DNA of 64,000 bases, from assembly GCF_900114785.1 (NCBI RefSeq), contig NZ_FOUG01000004.1:62001-126000 (forward strand), in the 5' to 3' direction. Origin of the DNA: Variovorax sp. OV329 (GTDB taxonomy: Bacteria > Pseudomonadota > Gammaproteobacteria > Burkholderiales > Burkholderiaceae_C). Shown here piece after piece: positions 43,819-52,071 of the stretch. Position 1 is the stretch's first letter; every line of letters begins with the position of its first letter. Below the pieces are notes generated by a model. It had not been told where the DNA came from, ran no database searches, and saw only the letters and a program-made list of their open reading frames with translations. Made by a program: the position numbers and the translations under genes.

Positions 43819-44745
43819 CTACTTCTTGGTTGTGCCGCCGGAGCTGCCGGTGCTGCTGCGCTTGGCCGGCGCGGCGCCCGGTGCCGAGGTCTGCTGCGGC
43901 GGCGCGGAGCCGTCCACCGTCAGGCGGCCACCACCGCCCAGCCCCTGCCCCTGCACCGTCTGCGCCTTGTACTGACGCAGCGATCGGACCATCTGGTTGT
44001 AGGCATCCATGAAGGCCGCGGCAATCACCTTGCCCTGCGCCGTGTTGGTGTAGCCGCCGATGCCGCCGGCCGCGCTGCCGCCGAAGGCGGCTCCGAAGGC
44101 GCCGAAGTCGGTCTTGGAAGCGCTGCCTTCCGACGCCGCCACCTGCACGCCGGAGCGGTTGTCGATCAGCGTGAGCATCGCTGCCGCCTCCTTGGTCTGC
44201 ATGTTGCCGCCCACGGCCGAGAGCACGCCGCTGTAGCGCCCGCCCACAAGCCCACCGAGGGCCGCGCCTGCCCCGCCCGCGTTGCTGTTGTTGAACACGA
44301 TCTCGGGCGACATCCCGTAGTCCGAGGCCACCATCTGTCCGGCGCCGAAGTTGCTGCCCTGGCGCATCTCGCCCGATGCCATCAGCTGGCGCTCGCGGCT
44401 CATCGCGTTCATGCCGGCGGCGCCGCGTTCCACGACGACGAAGCAGTTGGACTGCTGGATCAGAAGGCGCAGCAGGTTGGAGGTGGGCGGCAGCTTGTAT
44501 TCGTTGCGCAGGATGGTGTACCAGCCGGCGCTCTGGTTTTCCACCAGCGAGACCGTGCCCATCGGCGAGGCGCAGCGCTCCAGCTGCGTGCTGGCGTTGT
44601 CGGTGGCCTCTCCCGCCGCACTGCCGGTGGCCATGGTCTTGGCCGAAGCGCTGCCCATCTGCATGTCGGTGGTGTTGCAGCCGCCCAGCAGAACCAGGGC
44701 GGCACCGGCGGCCGCGGCGAGCGGCAGTCTGGCGAACGAAGGCAT
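43819..44745 (-). CDS. CsgG/HfaB-like outer-membrane lipoprotein
   Basis: A 308-residue lipoprotein with lipobox LLGGC (Cys23) and a strong GGAGGGG Shine-Dalgarno before the ATG at 44745. The core (ERCASPMGTVSLVE, LLRLLIQQSNCFVVVERG, EIVFNNSNAGGAGAALGGLV, AAAMLTLIDNRSGVQVAASEG) matches the CsgG/HfaB family, whose best-known member forms the curli secretion pore. The C-terminal 40 residues are low-complexity Gly/Ser/Pro/Thr ending GGTTKK. No curli or holdfast gene is nearby, so its cargo is unknown. Same strand as parB, 112 bases downstream of it. Confidence 0.8.
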   Translation of the reverse strand: MPSFARLPLAAAAGAALVLLGGCNTTDMQMGSASAKTMATGSAAGEATDNASTQLERCASPMGTVSLVENQSAGWYTILRNEYKLPPTSNLLRLLIQQSNCFVVVERGAAGMNAMSRERQLMASGEMRQGSNFGAGQMVASDYGMSPEIVFNNSNAGGAGAALGGLVGGRYSGVLSAVGGNMQTKEAAAMLTLIDNRSGVQVAASEGSASKTDFGAFGAAFGGSAAGGIGGYTNTAQGKVIAAAFMDAYNQMVRSLRQYKAQTVQGQGLGGGGRLTVDGSAPPQQTSAPGAAPAKRSSTGSSGGTTKK

Positions 44746-44857
44746 GTGGAGCCCCTCCAAAACGAAGTCGTTGGTATTACAAGAACCTCGGGAAGGGTAG
44801 CGGCCGGCCGGACGGCCGCCTATCGCCCATGCGCCCAGGCGGCGCCGGCTTGTGGCG

Positions 44858-45811
44858 CTAGGCCGTTCGGCGGATTCGCTCGATCAGGCCGTTGAGCGCG
44901 TCGATCGATCCGAAGTGGATGGCCAGCTCGCCGCTCTCCTCCACCTTGCCGTTGCGGCGGCTTCGCTTCTTGACGCGGACCTCGACCTCGGAGGTGAGCA
45001 GGTCGGCCAGTTCTTCCTCGACGCGCAGCAGGTCGCGGGACTTCTCGCCGGCGCCTCGGGCGGCACGCGGGGAGGCGGTCAGGCTGAACTCGGCCGACAG
45101 GCGCTTGACCAGCGCCTCGGCCTCGCGCACCGACAGCTTGCGCGCGGCGATCTGGTTGGCAGCGGTGATCTGCGCGGCCTTGTCCAGCGACAGCAGCGCG
45201 CGGGCATGGCCCATGTCGATGTCGCCGGCCATGAGCATGTCCTGCGCCGGCGCAGTCAGGTTCAGCAGGCGCAGCAGGTTGCTGGCAGCGCTGCGGGAGC
45301 GGCCCACCGACTGGGCGGCCTGCTCGTGCGTGAGGCCGAACTCGTTCACCAGGCGCTGCAGGCCCTGCGCCTCTTCCAGCGGGTTCAGGTCCTCGCGCTG
45401 GATGTTCTCGATGAGCGACATCGCAGCGGCCGCTTCGTTGGGCACGTCGCGTACCAGCACCGGCACTTCGGCCAGGCCCGCCAGCCTCGCGGCGCGGAAG
45501 CGCCGCTCGCCCGCGATGATCTCGAACTCAGCGTTCTTGGCGCGGGCCGACTCTTCGTCCAGCCGGCGCACGAGGATGGGCTGCATGATGCCCTGCGCCT
45601 TGATGCTTTCGGCGAGCTCGTAGAGCGCGCCTTCGTCCATGCGCGTGCGCGGCTGGTAGACGCCGGCCACCATGCGGTCCAGCGCCAGGGTGCTGGGATT
45701 GGACGCCGCCTGGGCGCCCTCCTCCGACTTGTCGGCGGCGGCGCTGCCCATGGCCGGGCCCAGCAATGCTTCCAGGCCGCGGCCCAGTCCCTTGGGTTTT
45801 TTCGTAACCAT
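44858..45811 (-). CDS. parB: chromosome partitioning protein ParB (CTPase, parS-binding)
   Basis: A 317-residue chromosomal ParB. The N-terminus KPKGLGRGLEALLGP contains the ParA-stimulating motif; the ParB/Srx CTPase domain carries GERRFRAARLAG and IENIQREDLNPLEEA; the helix-turn-helix LTHEQAAQSVGRSRSAASNL binds parS. A C-terminal dimerisation domain follows a basic linker (RVKKRSRRNGK). It spreads from parS as a sliding clamp and drives origin segregation with ParA. It starts seven bases after the hydrolase gene and is last in the operon. Two parS sites lie 2.3 and 3.4 kb upstream. Confidence 0.96.
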   Translation of the reverse strand: MVTKKPKGLGRGLEALLGPAMGSAAADKSEEGAQAASNPSTLALDRMVAGVYQPRTRMDEGALYELAESIKAQGIMQPILVRRLDEESARAKNAEFEIIAGERRFRAARLAGLAEVPVLVRDVPNEAAAAMSLIENIQREDLNPLEEAQGLQRLVNEFGLTHEQAAQSVGRSRSAASNLLRLLNLTAPAQDMLMAGDIDMGHARALLSLDKAAQITAANQIAARKLSVREAEALVKRLSAEFSLTASPRAARGAGEKSRDLLRVEEELADLLTSEVEVRVKKRSRRNGKVEESGELAIHFGSIDALNGLIERIRRTA

Positions 45812-45818
45812 CGTCTTC

Positions 45819-46370
45819 TTAGTCTTTCTTTGGCGTTTCCTGCAGCTCCTGCAGCCAACGGCGTCCATCGGGCCAATCACCCAGTTCGGATTCGGCGTTG
45901 ATGTGGCCCAGCGGGCCCAGTTCGGTGAAGCGGGCGCCCCAGTCTGCAGCCATCTGCCGCGAGCGGGCGAGTTCGCAGTACGGATCGTTATCGGCGGCGA
46001 CAAGATGCGCGGCGAACGGCAGGCGCTGGCGGGCGATCGGCGCCCAGCCGGGAATGGCCTGGCGCAGGTCCTCGCGCTCGACGTCGCCCGGCGCCACCAG
46101 GAGGGCGCCACGCACCTTGTGCGTGTTCCGTGAGTAGTGCGCCCACCACGCGACCAGGATGCAGCCCAGGCTGTGGGCGGCCAGGACCACGGGGCGGTCG
46201 GCCGCGAGCATCGCTTCTTCCAGCTGGATCTGCCAGTCGCCGCGCAGGGGGCGCATCCAGTCGTGCTGCTCGACCCGCTTGTCGCCGTAGCGGGCTTCCC
46301 AGCGGCTCTGCCAGTGCTCGGGGCCGCTATTCTGCCAGCCGGGCAGGAGCAGGACTTGGGTTTCGTTCAT
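45819..46370 (-). CDS. RBBP9/YdeN-type serine hydrolase between parA and parB
   Basis: A 183-residue alpha/beta hydrolase. The start MNETQVLLLPGWQNSGPEHWQ and the nucleophile elbow AAHSLGC (Ser) are typical of the RBBP9/YdeN family; the acid Asp is in ADNDPY and the His in LGHINAES. The substrate is unknown. It lies inside the partitioning operon, 53 bases after parA and seven before parB, an arrangement I consider unusual for parAB in general but consistent with coregulation. Confidence 0.85.
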   Translation of the reverse strand: MNETQVLLLPGWQNSGPEHWQSRWEARYGDKRVEQHDWMRPLRGDWQIQLEEAMLAADRPVVLAAHSLGCILVAWWAHYSRNTHKVRGALLVAPGDVEREDLRQAIPGWAPIARQRLPFAAHLVAADNDPYCELARSRQMAADWGARFTELGPLGHINAESELGDWPDGRRWLQELQETPKKD

Positions 46371-46374
46371 TCGT

Positions 46375-46432
46375 TTGCTATGAAATCAATAGCTAGATAG
46401 CTCAGCGTGGCAATGGCTGGCGTCTATTCCTG
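46375..46432. repeat. dispersed TTGCTATNAAAT...ATAGCT intergenic repeat
   Basis: An AT-rich inverted repeat (TTGCTATGAAATCAATAGCT at 46375-46394) followed by a weakly palindromic GGCAATGGCTGGCG stretch. It fills the parA-hydrolase spacer and reaches into the last codons of parA. A related TGCTAT/ATAGCA pair is at 50780-50798. I associate this element type with Comamonadaceae intergenic regions. Confidence 0.5.
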
Positions 46433-47332
46433 CTTGGCTTCCGCCGGGCCAGCAGCCTGTATAGCCGGGCCGGTGGATTCAACCTCGGCCGCCACCGCGT
46501 GAACCTCCGGCGCGGAAGGCGGCTCCGGCGCCGCTGCCGACGCGGGCAATGCCGGCGGCATCTTCCGGATCATTTCCTCGGCAAATGCGACGAAGGCCTG
46601 GCTGCCCTTGGCCGGCGGATCGAAGACCACGCCTGGCAATCCGTAGCTGGGCGCTTCGGCCAGGCGCACGTTGCGCGGGATGACGGTGTCGAACACCTTC
46701 TCGCCGAAGTGCGCCTTGAGCTGGTCGCTGACCTGCTGCTGCAGGGTGATGCGCGGGTCGAACATGACTCGCAGCAGGCCGATGATCTGCAGGTTCTTGT
46801 TGAGGTTGGCGTGCACCTGCTTGATGGTGTTGACCAGGTCGGTCAGGCCTTCGAGTGCGAAGTACTCGCACTGCATGGGCACGATCACGCCGTGGGCGGC
46901 GCACAGCCCGTTGAGGGTCAGCAGGCTCAGGCTGGGCGGGCAGTCGATGAGGATGAAGTCGTACTCGGCGCCGACCGCGGCCAGCGCGGTGCGCAGCCGC
47001 TTCTCTCGCCGGTCCAGGCTGACCATCTCGACCTCGGCACCCGCCAGCTCGCGGTTGGCGCCCAGGACGTCGTAGGCAAAGCCGCCTTCGGCGAGGCGCT
47101 CGGGCTTGACGCGGGCTTCGGCCACCGAGGCCGATTCCAGCAGAACGTCATAGACCGTCACCTCGAGCTGCCGTTTGTCGACGCCCGACCCCATTGTGGC
47201 GTTGCCCTGCGGGTCCAGGTCGATCATCAGGACACGCTGGCCCAGCTTGGCCAGGCCCGCGGCCAGATTGACGGTGGTGGTGGTCTTGCCGACGCCGCCT
47301 TTCTGGTTGGCGATGCAGAAGATTCTTGCCAT
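46424..47332 (-). CDS. parA: chromosome partitioning ATPase ParA
   Basis: A 302-residue ParA/Soj. The deviant Walker A IANQKGGVGKTTTTVNLA opens the protein; DLDPQGNATMGSG and IDCPPSLSLLTLNGL are the Walker A' and B motifs. Residues from about 255 form a Pro/Ala-rich tail not found in most ParA proteins, the last codons of which are provided by a dispersed repeat. It forms an ATP-dependent gradient that pulls ParB-parS complexes apart. It starts nine bases after the LysE gene stop. Confidence 0.96.
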   Translation of the reverse strand: MARIFCIANQKGGVGKTTTTVNLAAGLAKLGQRVLMIDLDPQGNATMGSGVDKRQLEVTVYDVLLESASVAEARVKPERLAEGGFAYDVLGANRELAGAEVEMVSLDRREKRLRTALAAVGAEYDFILIDCPPSLSLLTLNGLCAAHGVIVPMQCEYFALEGLTDLVNTIKQVHANLNKNLQIIGLLRVMFDPRITLQQQVSDQLKAHFGEKVFDTVIPRNVRLAEAPSYGLPGVVFDPPAKGSQAFVAFAEEMIRKMPPALPASAAAPEPPSAPEVHAVAAEVESTGPAIQAAGPAEAKQE

Positions 47333-47341
47333 GTGCCCCTG

Positions 47342-47956
47342 TCAGTTGGAGATGGCCAGCTTGACGCCGAAGCCCAGGAGGAAGACACCTGCCAGCTTTT
47401 CCAGCGCGCCCGAAAGCTTCGGATTGGCGCGGATGCGCTCGGCCAGGAAGTGCGTCAGCAGCACCATGGTCAGGCAATAGGCAAAGGTGAGCGCAGCGAT
47501 GGTCAGGGCCATGACGCCGAAGGTGGTCAGGCCCTGGTGCTGCGTCGGACTGATGACGAGCGGGAAAAAGGCCATGTAGAAGACGATGGCCTTGGGGTTC
47601 AGCAGGGTGATGAAGAAGGCCTGGCGGAGGTAGTGCCCGGGGCGGATGTTGAGGATGGGCGCGGCACCCGGTTTGGCGCGCATCATCTTGAAGCCCAGCC
47701 AGGCCAGGTAGGCGGCGCCCAGCCACTGGACAGCGTGGAAGGCGGCCGGGTAGGCACCCAGCAAGGCGGCCACGCCAGCGACGGCGGCCCACAGAAGGCA
47801 CTGGTCACCCAGGATCAGGCCCAGCGCGGCGCCCATTCCGCCCCTGATTCCGCCCTTCCCCGTCGAGGTGATCAGCGCCAGGTTGCCCGGACCGGGAATC
47901 ATGAGAAAGACGATGATGGCGGCCACAAAGGCGCCGTAGTCAGCAATGCCGAACAT
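47342..47956 (-). CDS. LysE/RhtB-family amino acid exporter
   Basis: A 204-residue inner-membrane protein with about six hydrophobic segments. The opening FVAAIIVFLMIPGPGNLALI and the later FFITLLNPKAIVFYMAFFP are the two diagnostic LysE blocks. It exports amino acids or derivatives; the substrate is not predictable. The gene lies between rsmG (83 bases) and parA (9 bases) in the origin-proximal operon. Confidence 0.92.
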   Translation of the reverse strand: MFGIADYGAFVAAIIVFLMIPGPGNLALITSTGKGGIRGGMGAALGLILGDQCLLWAAVAGVAALLGAYPAAFHAVQWLGAAYLAWLGFKMMRAKPGAAPILNIRPGHYLRQAFFITLLNPKAIVFYMAFFPLVISPTQHQGLTTFGVMALTIAALTFAYCLTMVLLTHFLAERIRANPKLSGALEKLAGVFLLGFGVKLAISN

Positions 47957-48039
47957 GGTGGGACCAGGAAATTAGGGAGTGCTTCGAGTCTACGCGAGGC
48001 ACTCCCCCGCAGGTGGGCTGGGCGCCCGGGAACGGTGGT

Positions 48040-48687
48040 TCAGGCCGCGCTTTTTCGCGCCCAAACGACGCAGCGTTCGGCGTCCAGGCCCGGAACCTGG
48101 AGTTGTTCCACGTGAAACACCGAAGCCAGATCCGCCGGGAGCGCCTCGATCTCTTCGCTTGGCAGCTTGCCCTTCATCGCCATCCACACGCCTTTGGACG
48201 CCAGCAACTGACGCGAGCCGACGAAGAAATCTGCCAGCGAGGCAAAGGCCCGGGAGCTGATGACGTCGTAGCTGCCGCCCATGCTTTCCACCCGGGTGTG
48301 CATGCCGTTGAGGTTGCGCAGGCCCAGCTCAGCCGACACCTGCCGCAGGAAGGCGGCCTTCTTGGCAACCGCATCCACGCAGGTGACGGACAGTTCCGGC
48401 CGCATGATGGCGATCACCGCACCTGGCAGCCCGGCACCCGAACCCACGTCCAGCAAGCGCGTGGCTGCCGGGCATTGGCGCTGCAACGGCGGGACAACGG
48501 ACAGGCTGTCCAGCAGATGGTGCGTCAGCACCTGCGCCGGATCGCGCAGCGCGGTCAGGTTGTAGACCTTGTTCCACTTCAGGATCAGTTCGCCGTAGGC
48601 CAGCAGGGTGTCGCTCTGGGCATCGCTCAGGCTGAGCCCCATCGCCTGCGCGCCCTCACGCAGGATGGCTTCGCGGGCGGCGCTCAT
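48040..48687 (-). CDS. rsmG: 16S rRNA (guanine527-N7)-methyltransferase RsmG
   Basis: A 215-residue SAM-dependent methyltransferase (formerly GidB). The SAM loop [17 protein letters not shown], the N-terminal [14 protein letters not shown] and the C-terminal [15 protein letters not shown] are all standard. It overlaps the mnmG stop by four bases. A near-perfect parS site (48104-48119) lies in the last codons. Confidence 0.96.
   Translation of the reverse strand: MSAAREAILREGAQAMGLSLSDAQSDTLLAYGELILKWNKVYNLTALRDPAQVLTHHLLDSLSVVPPLQRQCPAATRLLDVGSGAGLPGAVIAIMRPELSVTCVDAVAKKAAFLRQVSAELGLRNLNGMHTRVESMGGSYDVISSRAFASLADFFVGSRQLLASKGVWMAMKGKLPSEEIEALPADLASVFHVEQLQVPGLDAERCVVWARKSAA
48104..48119. promoter_or_regulatory. 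parS site (15 of 16 bases)
   Basis: TGTTCCACGTGAAACA differs from the consensus parS TGTTTCACGTGAAACA at one position. It lies within rsmG, 2.3 kb from parB. Confidence 0.9.
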
Positions 48688-50645
48688 TCCGCGGCAGCCG
48701 CGGCTGGAGTCTTCTCGGCCGGCGCAGCAAAAGCGCGGTAGCCGCCCTTCCGCAGGTGGATCAGCAGCAGCGAGATGGCCGCAGGCGTGATTCCCGAAAT
48801 GCGCGACGCCTGGCCCAGCGTTTCCGGCCGATGCTTACTCAGTTTCTGTCGCGCCTCGATGCTCAGCGCCGAAACCTGCGAGTAGTCCAGCTCGGCTGGC
48901 AGCTTCAGCGTCTCGAAGTGGGCTGAGCGCTCCACCTCGTCGTGCTGGCGATTGATGTAGCCGGAATACTTGGCGCTGATTTCCAGTTGCTCGACTTCGG
49001 TCGGCCCCAAAGCTGCACCCTCCCCGGCCGCGTACTTGCCGCCGTCCAACGACATCAGCGAGCCGTAGCTCACGTCCGGGCGGCGCAGCAGGTCGGCCAG
49101 GTTGTATTCGCGCTCGATCACCTTGCCCAACACCCGTTCCGACTCAGCCGCCGGCAGGTTGCGCGGATTCACCCAAATGGATTTGAGCCGCTCTGTTTCA
49201 CGTGAAACAGCGTCGCGCTTGCGTGAGAAGGCGTCCCAGCGCGCGTCGTCCACAAGGCCCAACTTGCGGCCAATCTCGGTGAGGCGCATATCCGCATTGT
49301 CCTCACGCAGCTGCAGCCGGAACTCGGCCCGGCTGGTGAACATGCGGTAGGGCTCCGTCACGCCCTTGGTGATCAGGTCGTCGACCAGCACGCCCAAGTA
49401 GGCCTCGTCGCGGCGCGGCAGCCAGGCCTGTTCCCCCCGGCACTGCAACGCCGCATTGATGCCGGCGAACAGGCCCTGCGCCGCCGCCTCTTCATAGCCC
49501 GTGGTGCCGTTGATCTGCCCAGCGAAGAACAAGCCCTTGATCACTCGCGTCTCGAAGCTGCTGAGCAGCCCGCGCGGGTCGAAGTAGTCGTACTCGATGG
49601 CATAGCCCGGCCGCAGGATGTTCGCGTTCTCCAACCCCGGCATCGAACGCACCAGAGCGTACTGGATGTCGAAAGGCAGGCTCGTGGAGATCCCGTTCGG
49701 GTAGTACTCGTTGGTCGTCAGTCCCTCGGGCTCCAGGAAGATCTGGTGGCTGTCCTTGTCCGCGAAGCGATTGATCTTGTCTTCCACGCTGGGGCAGTAA
49801 CGCGGCCCGACCCCCTCGATCTTGCCCGTGAACATCGGGCTGCGGTCGAAGCCGGAGCGGATGATGTCGTGCGTGCGCTCGTTGGTGTGGGTGATCCAGC
49901 ACGGCATCTGCTGCGGGTGCATGTCGGCCCGCCCCATGAAGCTGAACACCGGCATGTGCTCCGTCGCGCCGCCCGCCACGCCGTCGCCAGGCTGCTCGGT
50001 GCACTTCGAGAAATCGATGGTGCGGCCGTCCAGCCGCGGCGGGGTGCCAGTCTTCAGGCGGCCTTGCGGCAGCTTCAGCTCTTTCAGGCGCGCCGACAGG
50101 CTCACCGCCGGCGGATCCCCCGCGCGGCCGGCCTGGTAATTTTCCAGGCCGACATGGATGCGGCCGTCGAGGAAGGTGCCTGCCGTCAGCACGACGGTGC
50201 GGGCACGGAAGGAGAGGCCCACCTGCGTGACGGCGCCCACCACCCGATCGCCCTCCACCATCAGGTCATCGACCGCCTGCTGGAAGATCTGCAGATTGGG
50301 CTGGTTCTCCAGGCGGCGGCGGATGGCGGCCTTGTAGAGAATACGGTCCGCTTGCGCGCGCGTCGCCCGCACGGCCGGCCCCTTGCTCGAATTGAGGATG
50401 CGGAACTGGATGCCCGCCTCGTCGGTGGCAATCGCCATCGCACCGCCCAGTGCGTCGACCTCCTTCACCAGGTGGCCCTTGCCGATGCCACCGATGGAAG
50501 GGTTGCAGCTCATCTGACCCAGGGTCTCGATGTTGTGGGTGAGGAGCAGCGTGCGCGCGCCCATGCGCGCCGAGGCCAGGGCGGCCTCGGTGCCGGCATG
50601 GCCACCGCCAACGACGATGACATCGAATTCTTCGGGATACAGCAT
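48684..50645 (-). CDS. mnmG: tRNA uridine 5-carboxymethylaminomethyl modification enzyme MnmG
   Basis: A 653-residue FAD protein (GidA) that with MnmE modifies U34 of certain tRNAs. The start [21 protein letters not shown] is the FAD motif; [22 protein letters not shown] and the later [17 protein letters not shown] are diagnostic. Length is near the usual 630 residues with a short Ala-rich extension at the C-terminus. A perfect parS lies inside the gene. It opens the mnmG-rsmG-lysE-parA-hydrolase-parB operon. Confidence 0.97.
   Translation of the reverse strand: MLYPEEFDVIVVGGGHAGTEAALASARMGARTLLLTHNIETLGQMSCNPSIGGIGKGHLVKEVDALGGAMAIATDEAGIQFRILNSSKGPAVRATRAQADRILYKAAIRRRLENQPNLQIFQQAVDDLMVEGDRVVGAVTQVGLSFRARTVVLTAGTFLDGRIHVGLENYQAGRAGDPPAVSLSARLKELKLPQGRLKTGTPPRLDGRTIDFSKCTEQPGDGVAGGATEHMPVFSFMGRADMHPQQMPCWITHTNERTHDIIRSGFDRSPMFTGKIEGVGPRYCPSVEDKINRFADKDSHQIFLEPEGLTTNEYYPNGISTSLPFDIQYALVRSMPGLENANILRPGYAIEYDYFDPRGLLSSFETRVIKGLFFAGQINGTTGYEEAAAQGLFAGINAALQCRGEQAWLPRRDEAYLGVLVDDLITKGVTEPYRMFTSRAEFRLQLREDNADMRLTEIGRKLGLVDDARWDAFSRKRDAVSRETERLKSIWVNPRNLPAAESERVLGKVIEREYNLADLLRRPDVSYGSLMSLDGGKYAAGEGAALGPTEVEQLEISAKYSGYINRQHDEVERSAHFETLKLPAELDYSQVSALSIEARQKLSKHRPETLGQASRISGITPAAISLLLIHLRKGGYRAFAAPAEKTPAAAAAE
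49194..49209. promoter_or_regulatory. parS site (perfect 16-bp consensus)
   Basis: TGTTTCACGTGAAACA, identical to the bacterial chromosomal parS consensus, inside mnmG and 3.4 kb from the parB start. It marks the centromere-like origin region. Confidence 0.97.
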
Positions 50646-50830
50646 TGGAAAGGGGGCGCAAATGTCGCTTGCGCTGCGGGTCGGGGGTAACCCGCAATTT
50701 TAATTGCTACGCGTCAATCGCGCAGCCCCTTTCCCGCTCAACCCCGATGGCCGAAAAGCCTTGCGAAGGCTCGCTGAAGTGCTATTAAAACCATAGCAAA
50801 CCCGCTCGCGCGCGCCAACCCTCGTCGAAC
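50646..50830. other. leader region upstream of mnmG with TGCTAT/ATAGCA inverted repeat
   Basis: A 185-base non-coding stretch. It holds GCAATT-TT-AATTGC (50694-50707) and TGCTAT-N7-ATAGCA (50780-50798), the latter similar to the repeat at 46375. No tRNA, DnaA-box cluster or gene was found. The mnmG promoter should lie here. Confidence 0.5.
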
Positions 50831-51028
50831 TCAGTCGTTCGCGGCACGGGCGCAGGAGCCGGCGCCCAGTACCTCGCGCGGCTTCTTGCGCCGCCCGCCC
50901 GGAACGACCGGCCAGTTCGCCCGCGTGACCTGCAGCACGCGGACCGCGCGCTGGGCCGGCGTCGGCCAGCCCAGGGACACTGCGCTGCGCCCGCCGCTGC
51001 GCAACCAGCGAGTGGATAGCGGAGGCAT
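50831..51028 (-). CDS. possible small basic protein coupled to the DUF1328 gene
   Basis: A 65-residue open frame whose ATG lies two bases after the stop of the DUF1328 gene (TGACCATG), so translation by termination-reinitiation is possible. It is rich in Arg and Pro (TRWLRSGGRSAVSLGWPTP, VVPGGRRKKPREVLGAG) with no hydrophobic segment. No homologue recognised. It may be a chance frame in GC-rich DNA. Confidence 0.35.
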   Translation of the reverse strand: MPPLSTRWLRSGGRSAVSLGWPTPAQRAVRVLQVTRANWPVVPGGRRKKPREVLGAGSCARAAND

Positions 51029-51030
51029 GG

Positions 51031-51216
51031 TCAGTCGATCGCTTTCTTCACTGCGCCTACGCCCAGGGCGGCAAGCACCAGGAAGATCACGGCCAGCACC
51101 AGGAACAGGCCGAACAGGAACTTGGCGATGCCCGCCGAGGCGACGGCCACGCCGGTGAATCCCAGCGCGCCGGCGACGAGCGCGATGACTGCAAAGATGA
51201 TGGCGTACTTCAGCAT
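51031..51216 (-). CDS. DUF1328 (UPF0391) small membrane protein
   Basis: A 61-residue protein, almost entirely two hydrophobic helices: [20 protein letters not shown] and a second segment ending [10 protein letters not shown]. This is the UPF0391/YtjA-type family, inner-membrane, of unknown function and often stress-induced in proteobacteria. AAGGAG lies seven bases before the ATG at 51216. Confidence 0.9.
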   Translation of the reverse strand: MLKYAIIFAVIALVAGALGFTGVAVASAGIAKFLFGLFLVLAVIFLVLAALGVGAVKKAID

Positions 51217-51399
51217 GAAAAATCTCCTTTGGGGTGGAGTCGCGGCCCAGCGGCCGGTTTGGATTTCCACGTGCGCACAGCGTAGGCAGGCCTGGTCATG
51301 CACCGAATCGGCGCGCCGCCCAAGGCCCCGTAGGACAAGCCCGCGCAGCGAAACCGCTACGATTCGCATGGTTTTTCTTCAGCCCAACCAGGAGATCGA

Positions 51400-52008
51400 A
51401 TGAAGCTTTATTACTCCCCCGGCGCGTGCTCGCTGTCACCCCATATCGCCCTGCACGAGGCGGGCCTGGCCTTCGAGCCCGTGCTGGCCAGCACCAAGAG
51501 CCACAAGCTTCAGGACGGCACCGACTACTACACGATCAACCCGCTGGGCTACGTGCCGCTGCTGGAACTGGACGACGGCACCCTGCTGCGCGAAGGCCCG
51601 GCCATCGTGCAGTACATCGCCGACCTGGCGCCCACCAAGAACCTCGCCCCGGCCGCCGGCACGCTGCAGCGCTATCGCCTGCAGGAGTGGCTGACCTTCA
51701 TCGGCACCGAGATCCACAAGGGCTTCAGCCCCCTGTTCAACCCGGCCACGCCCGACGAATACAAGACCATTGCCCGCGACAAGCTCGCCTCGCGCCTGAA
51801 GTGGCTTGACGGCCAGCTGGAAGGCAAGCAGTACCTGATGGGCGAGCACTTCGGCGTCGCCGACGGCTACCTGTTCACCGTGACCAACTGGGCCAAGCCC
51901 ACCGGCGTGGACATCAGCGGCCTGCCCAACCTGCTGGCTTATCGCGAACGCGTGGCAGCCCGCCCCGGCGTGCAGGCGGCCATGAAGGCCGAAGGGCTTG
52001 CAAAGTAG
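51400..52008 (+). CDS. glutathione S-transferase (GstA/beta-class-like)
   Basis: A 202-residue GST. The thioredoxin-like domain opens MKLYYSPGACSLSPHIALHE, the beta-class pattern with the Cys10-type residue that can form a mixed disulfide with glutathione; the PLGYVPLLELDDG cis-Pro loop and EGPAIVQYIADL follow. The helical domain has GEHFGVADGYLFTVTNW. It conjugates or transfers glutathione; the substrate is unknown. AGGAG lies seven bases before the ATG. The Old Yellow Enzyme gene starts 63 bases downstream. Confidence 0.92.
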   Translation: MKLYYSPGACSLSPHIALHEAGLAFEPVLASTKSHKLQDGTDYYTINPLGYVPLLELDDGTLLREGPAIVQYIADLAPTKNLAPAAGTLQRYRLQEWLTFIGTEIHKGFSPLFNPATPDEYKTIARDKLASRLKWLDGQLEGKQYLMGEHFGVADGYLFTVTNWAKPTGVDISGLPNLLAYRERVAARPGVQAAMKAEGLAK

Positions 52009-52029
52009 GTGACAGCGCGGTGACGGTCA

Positions 52030-52041
52030 AGGGTTTACCCT
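52030..52041. promoter_or_regulatory. palindrome AGGGTTTACCCT upstream of the Old Yellow Enzyme gene
   Basis: Within the longer perfect repeat AAGGGT-TT-ACCCTT (52029-52042), 30 bases before the ATG. Same AGGGTTNNCCCT core as the sites at 5281 and 8456. Confidence 0.45.
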
Positions 52042-52071
52042 TAACCTTTCCGTACACCGCACCACTCCCAC

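Noticed and set aside
50646..50830. Replication origin upstream of mnmG
   Set aside because: No cluster of DnaA boxes (TTATCCACA-type) is visible, although parAB and parS place the origin in the general neighbourhood.
51265..51276. TTCCACGTGCGC as a parS-like site
   Set aside because: Only the CCACGTG core matches; the outer half-site GAAACA is missing.
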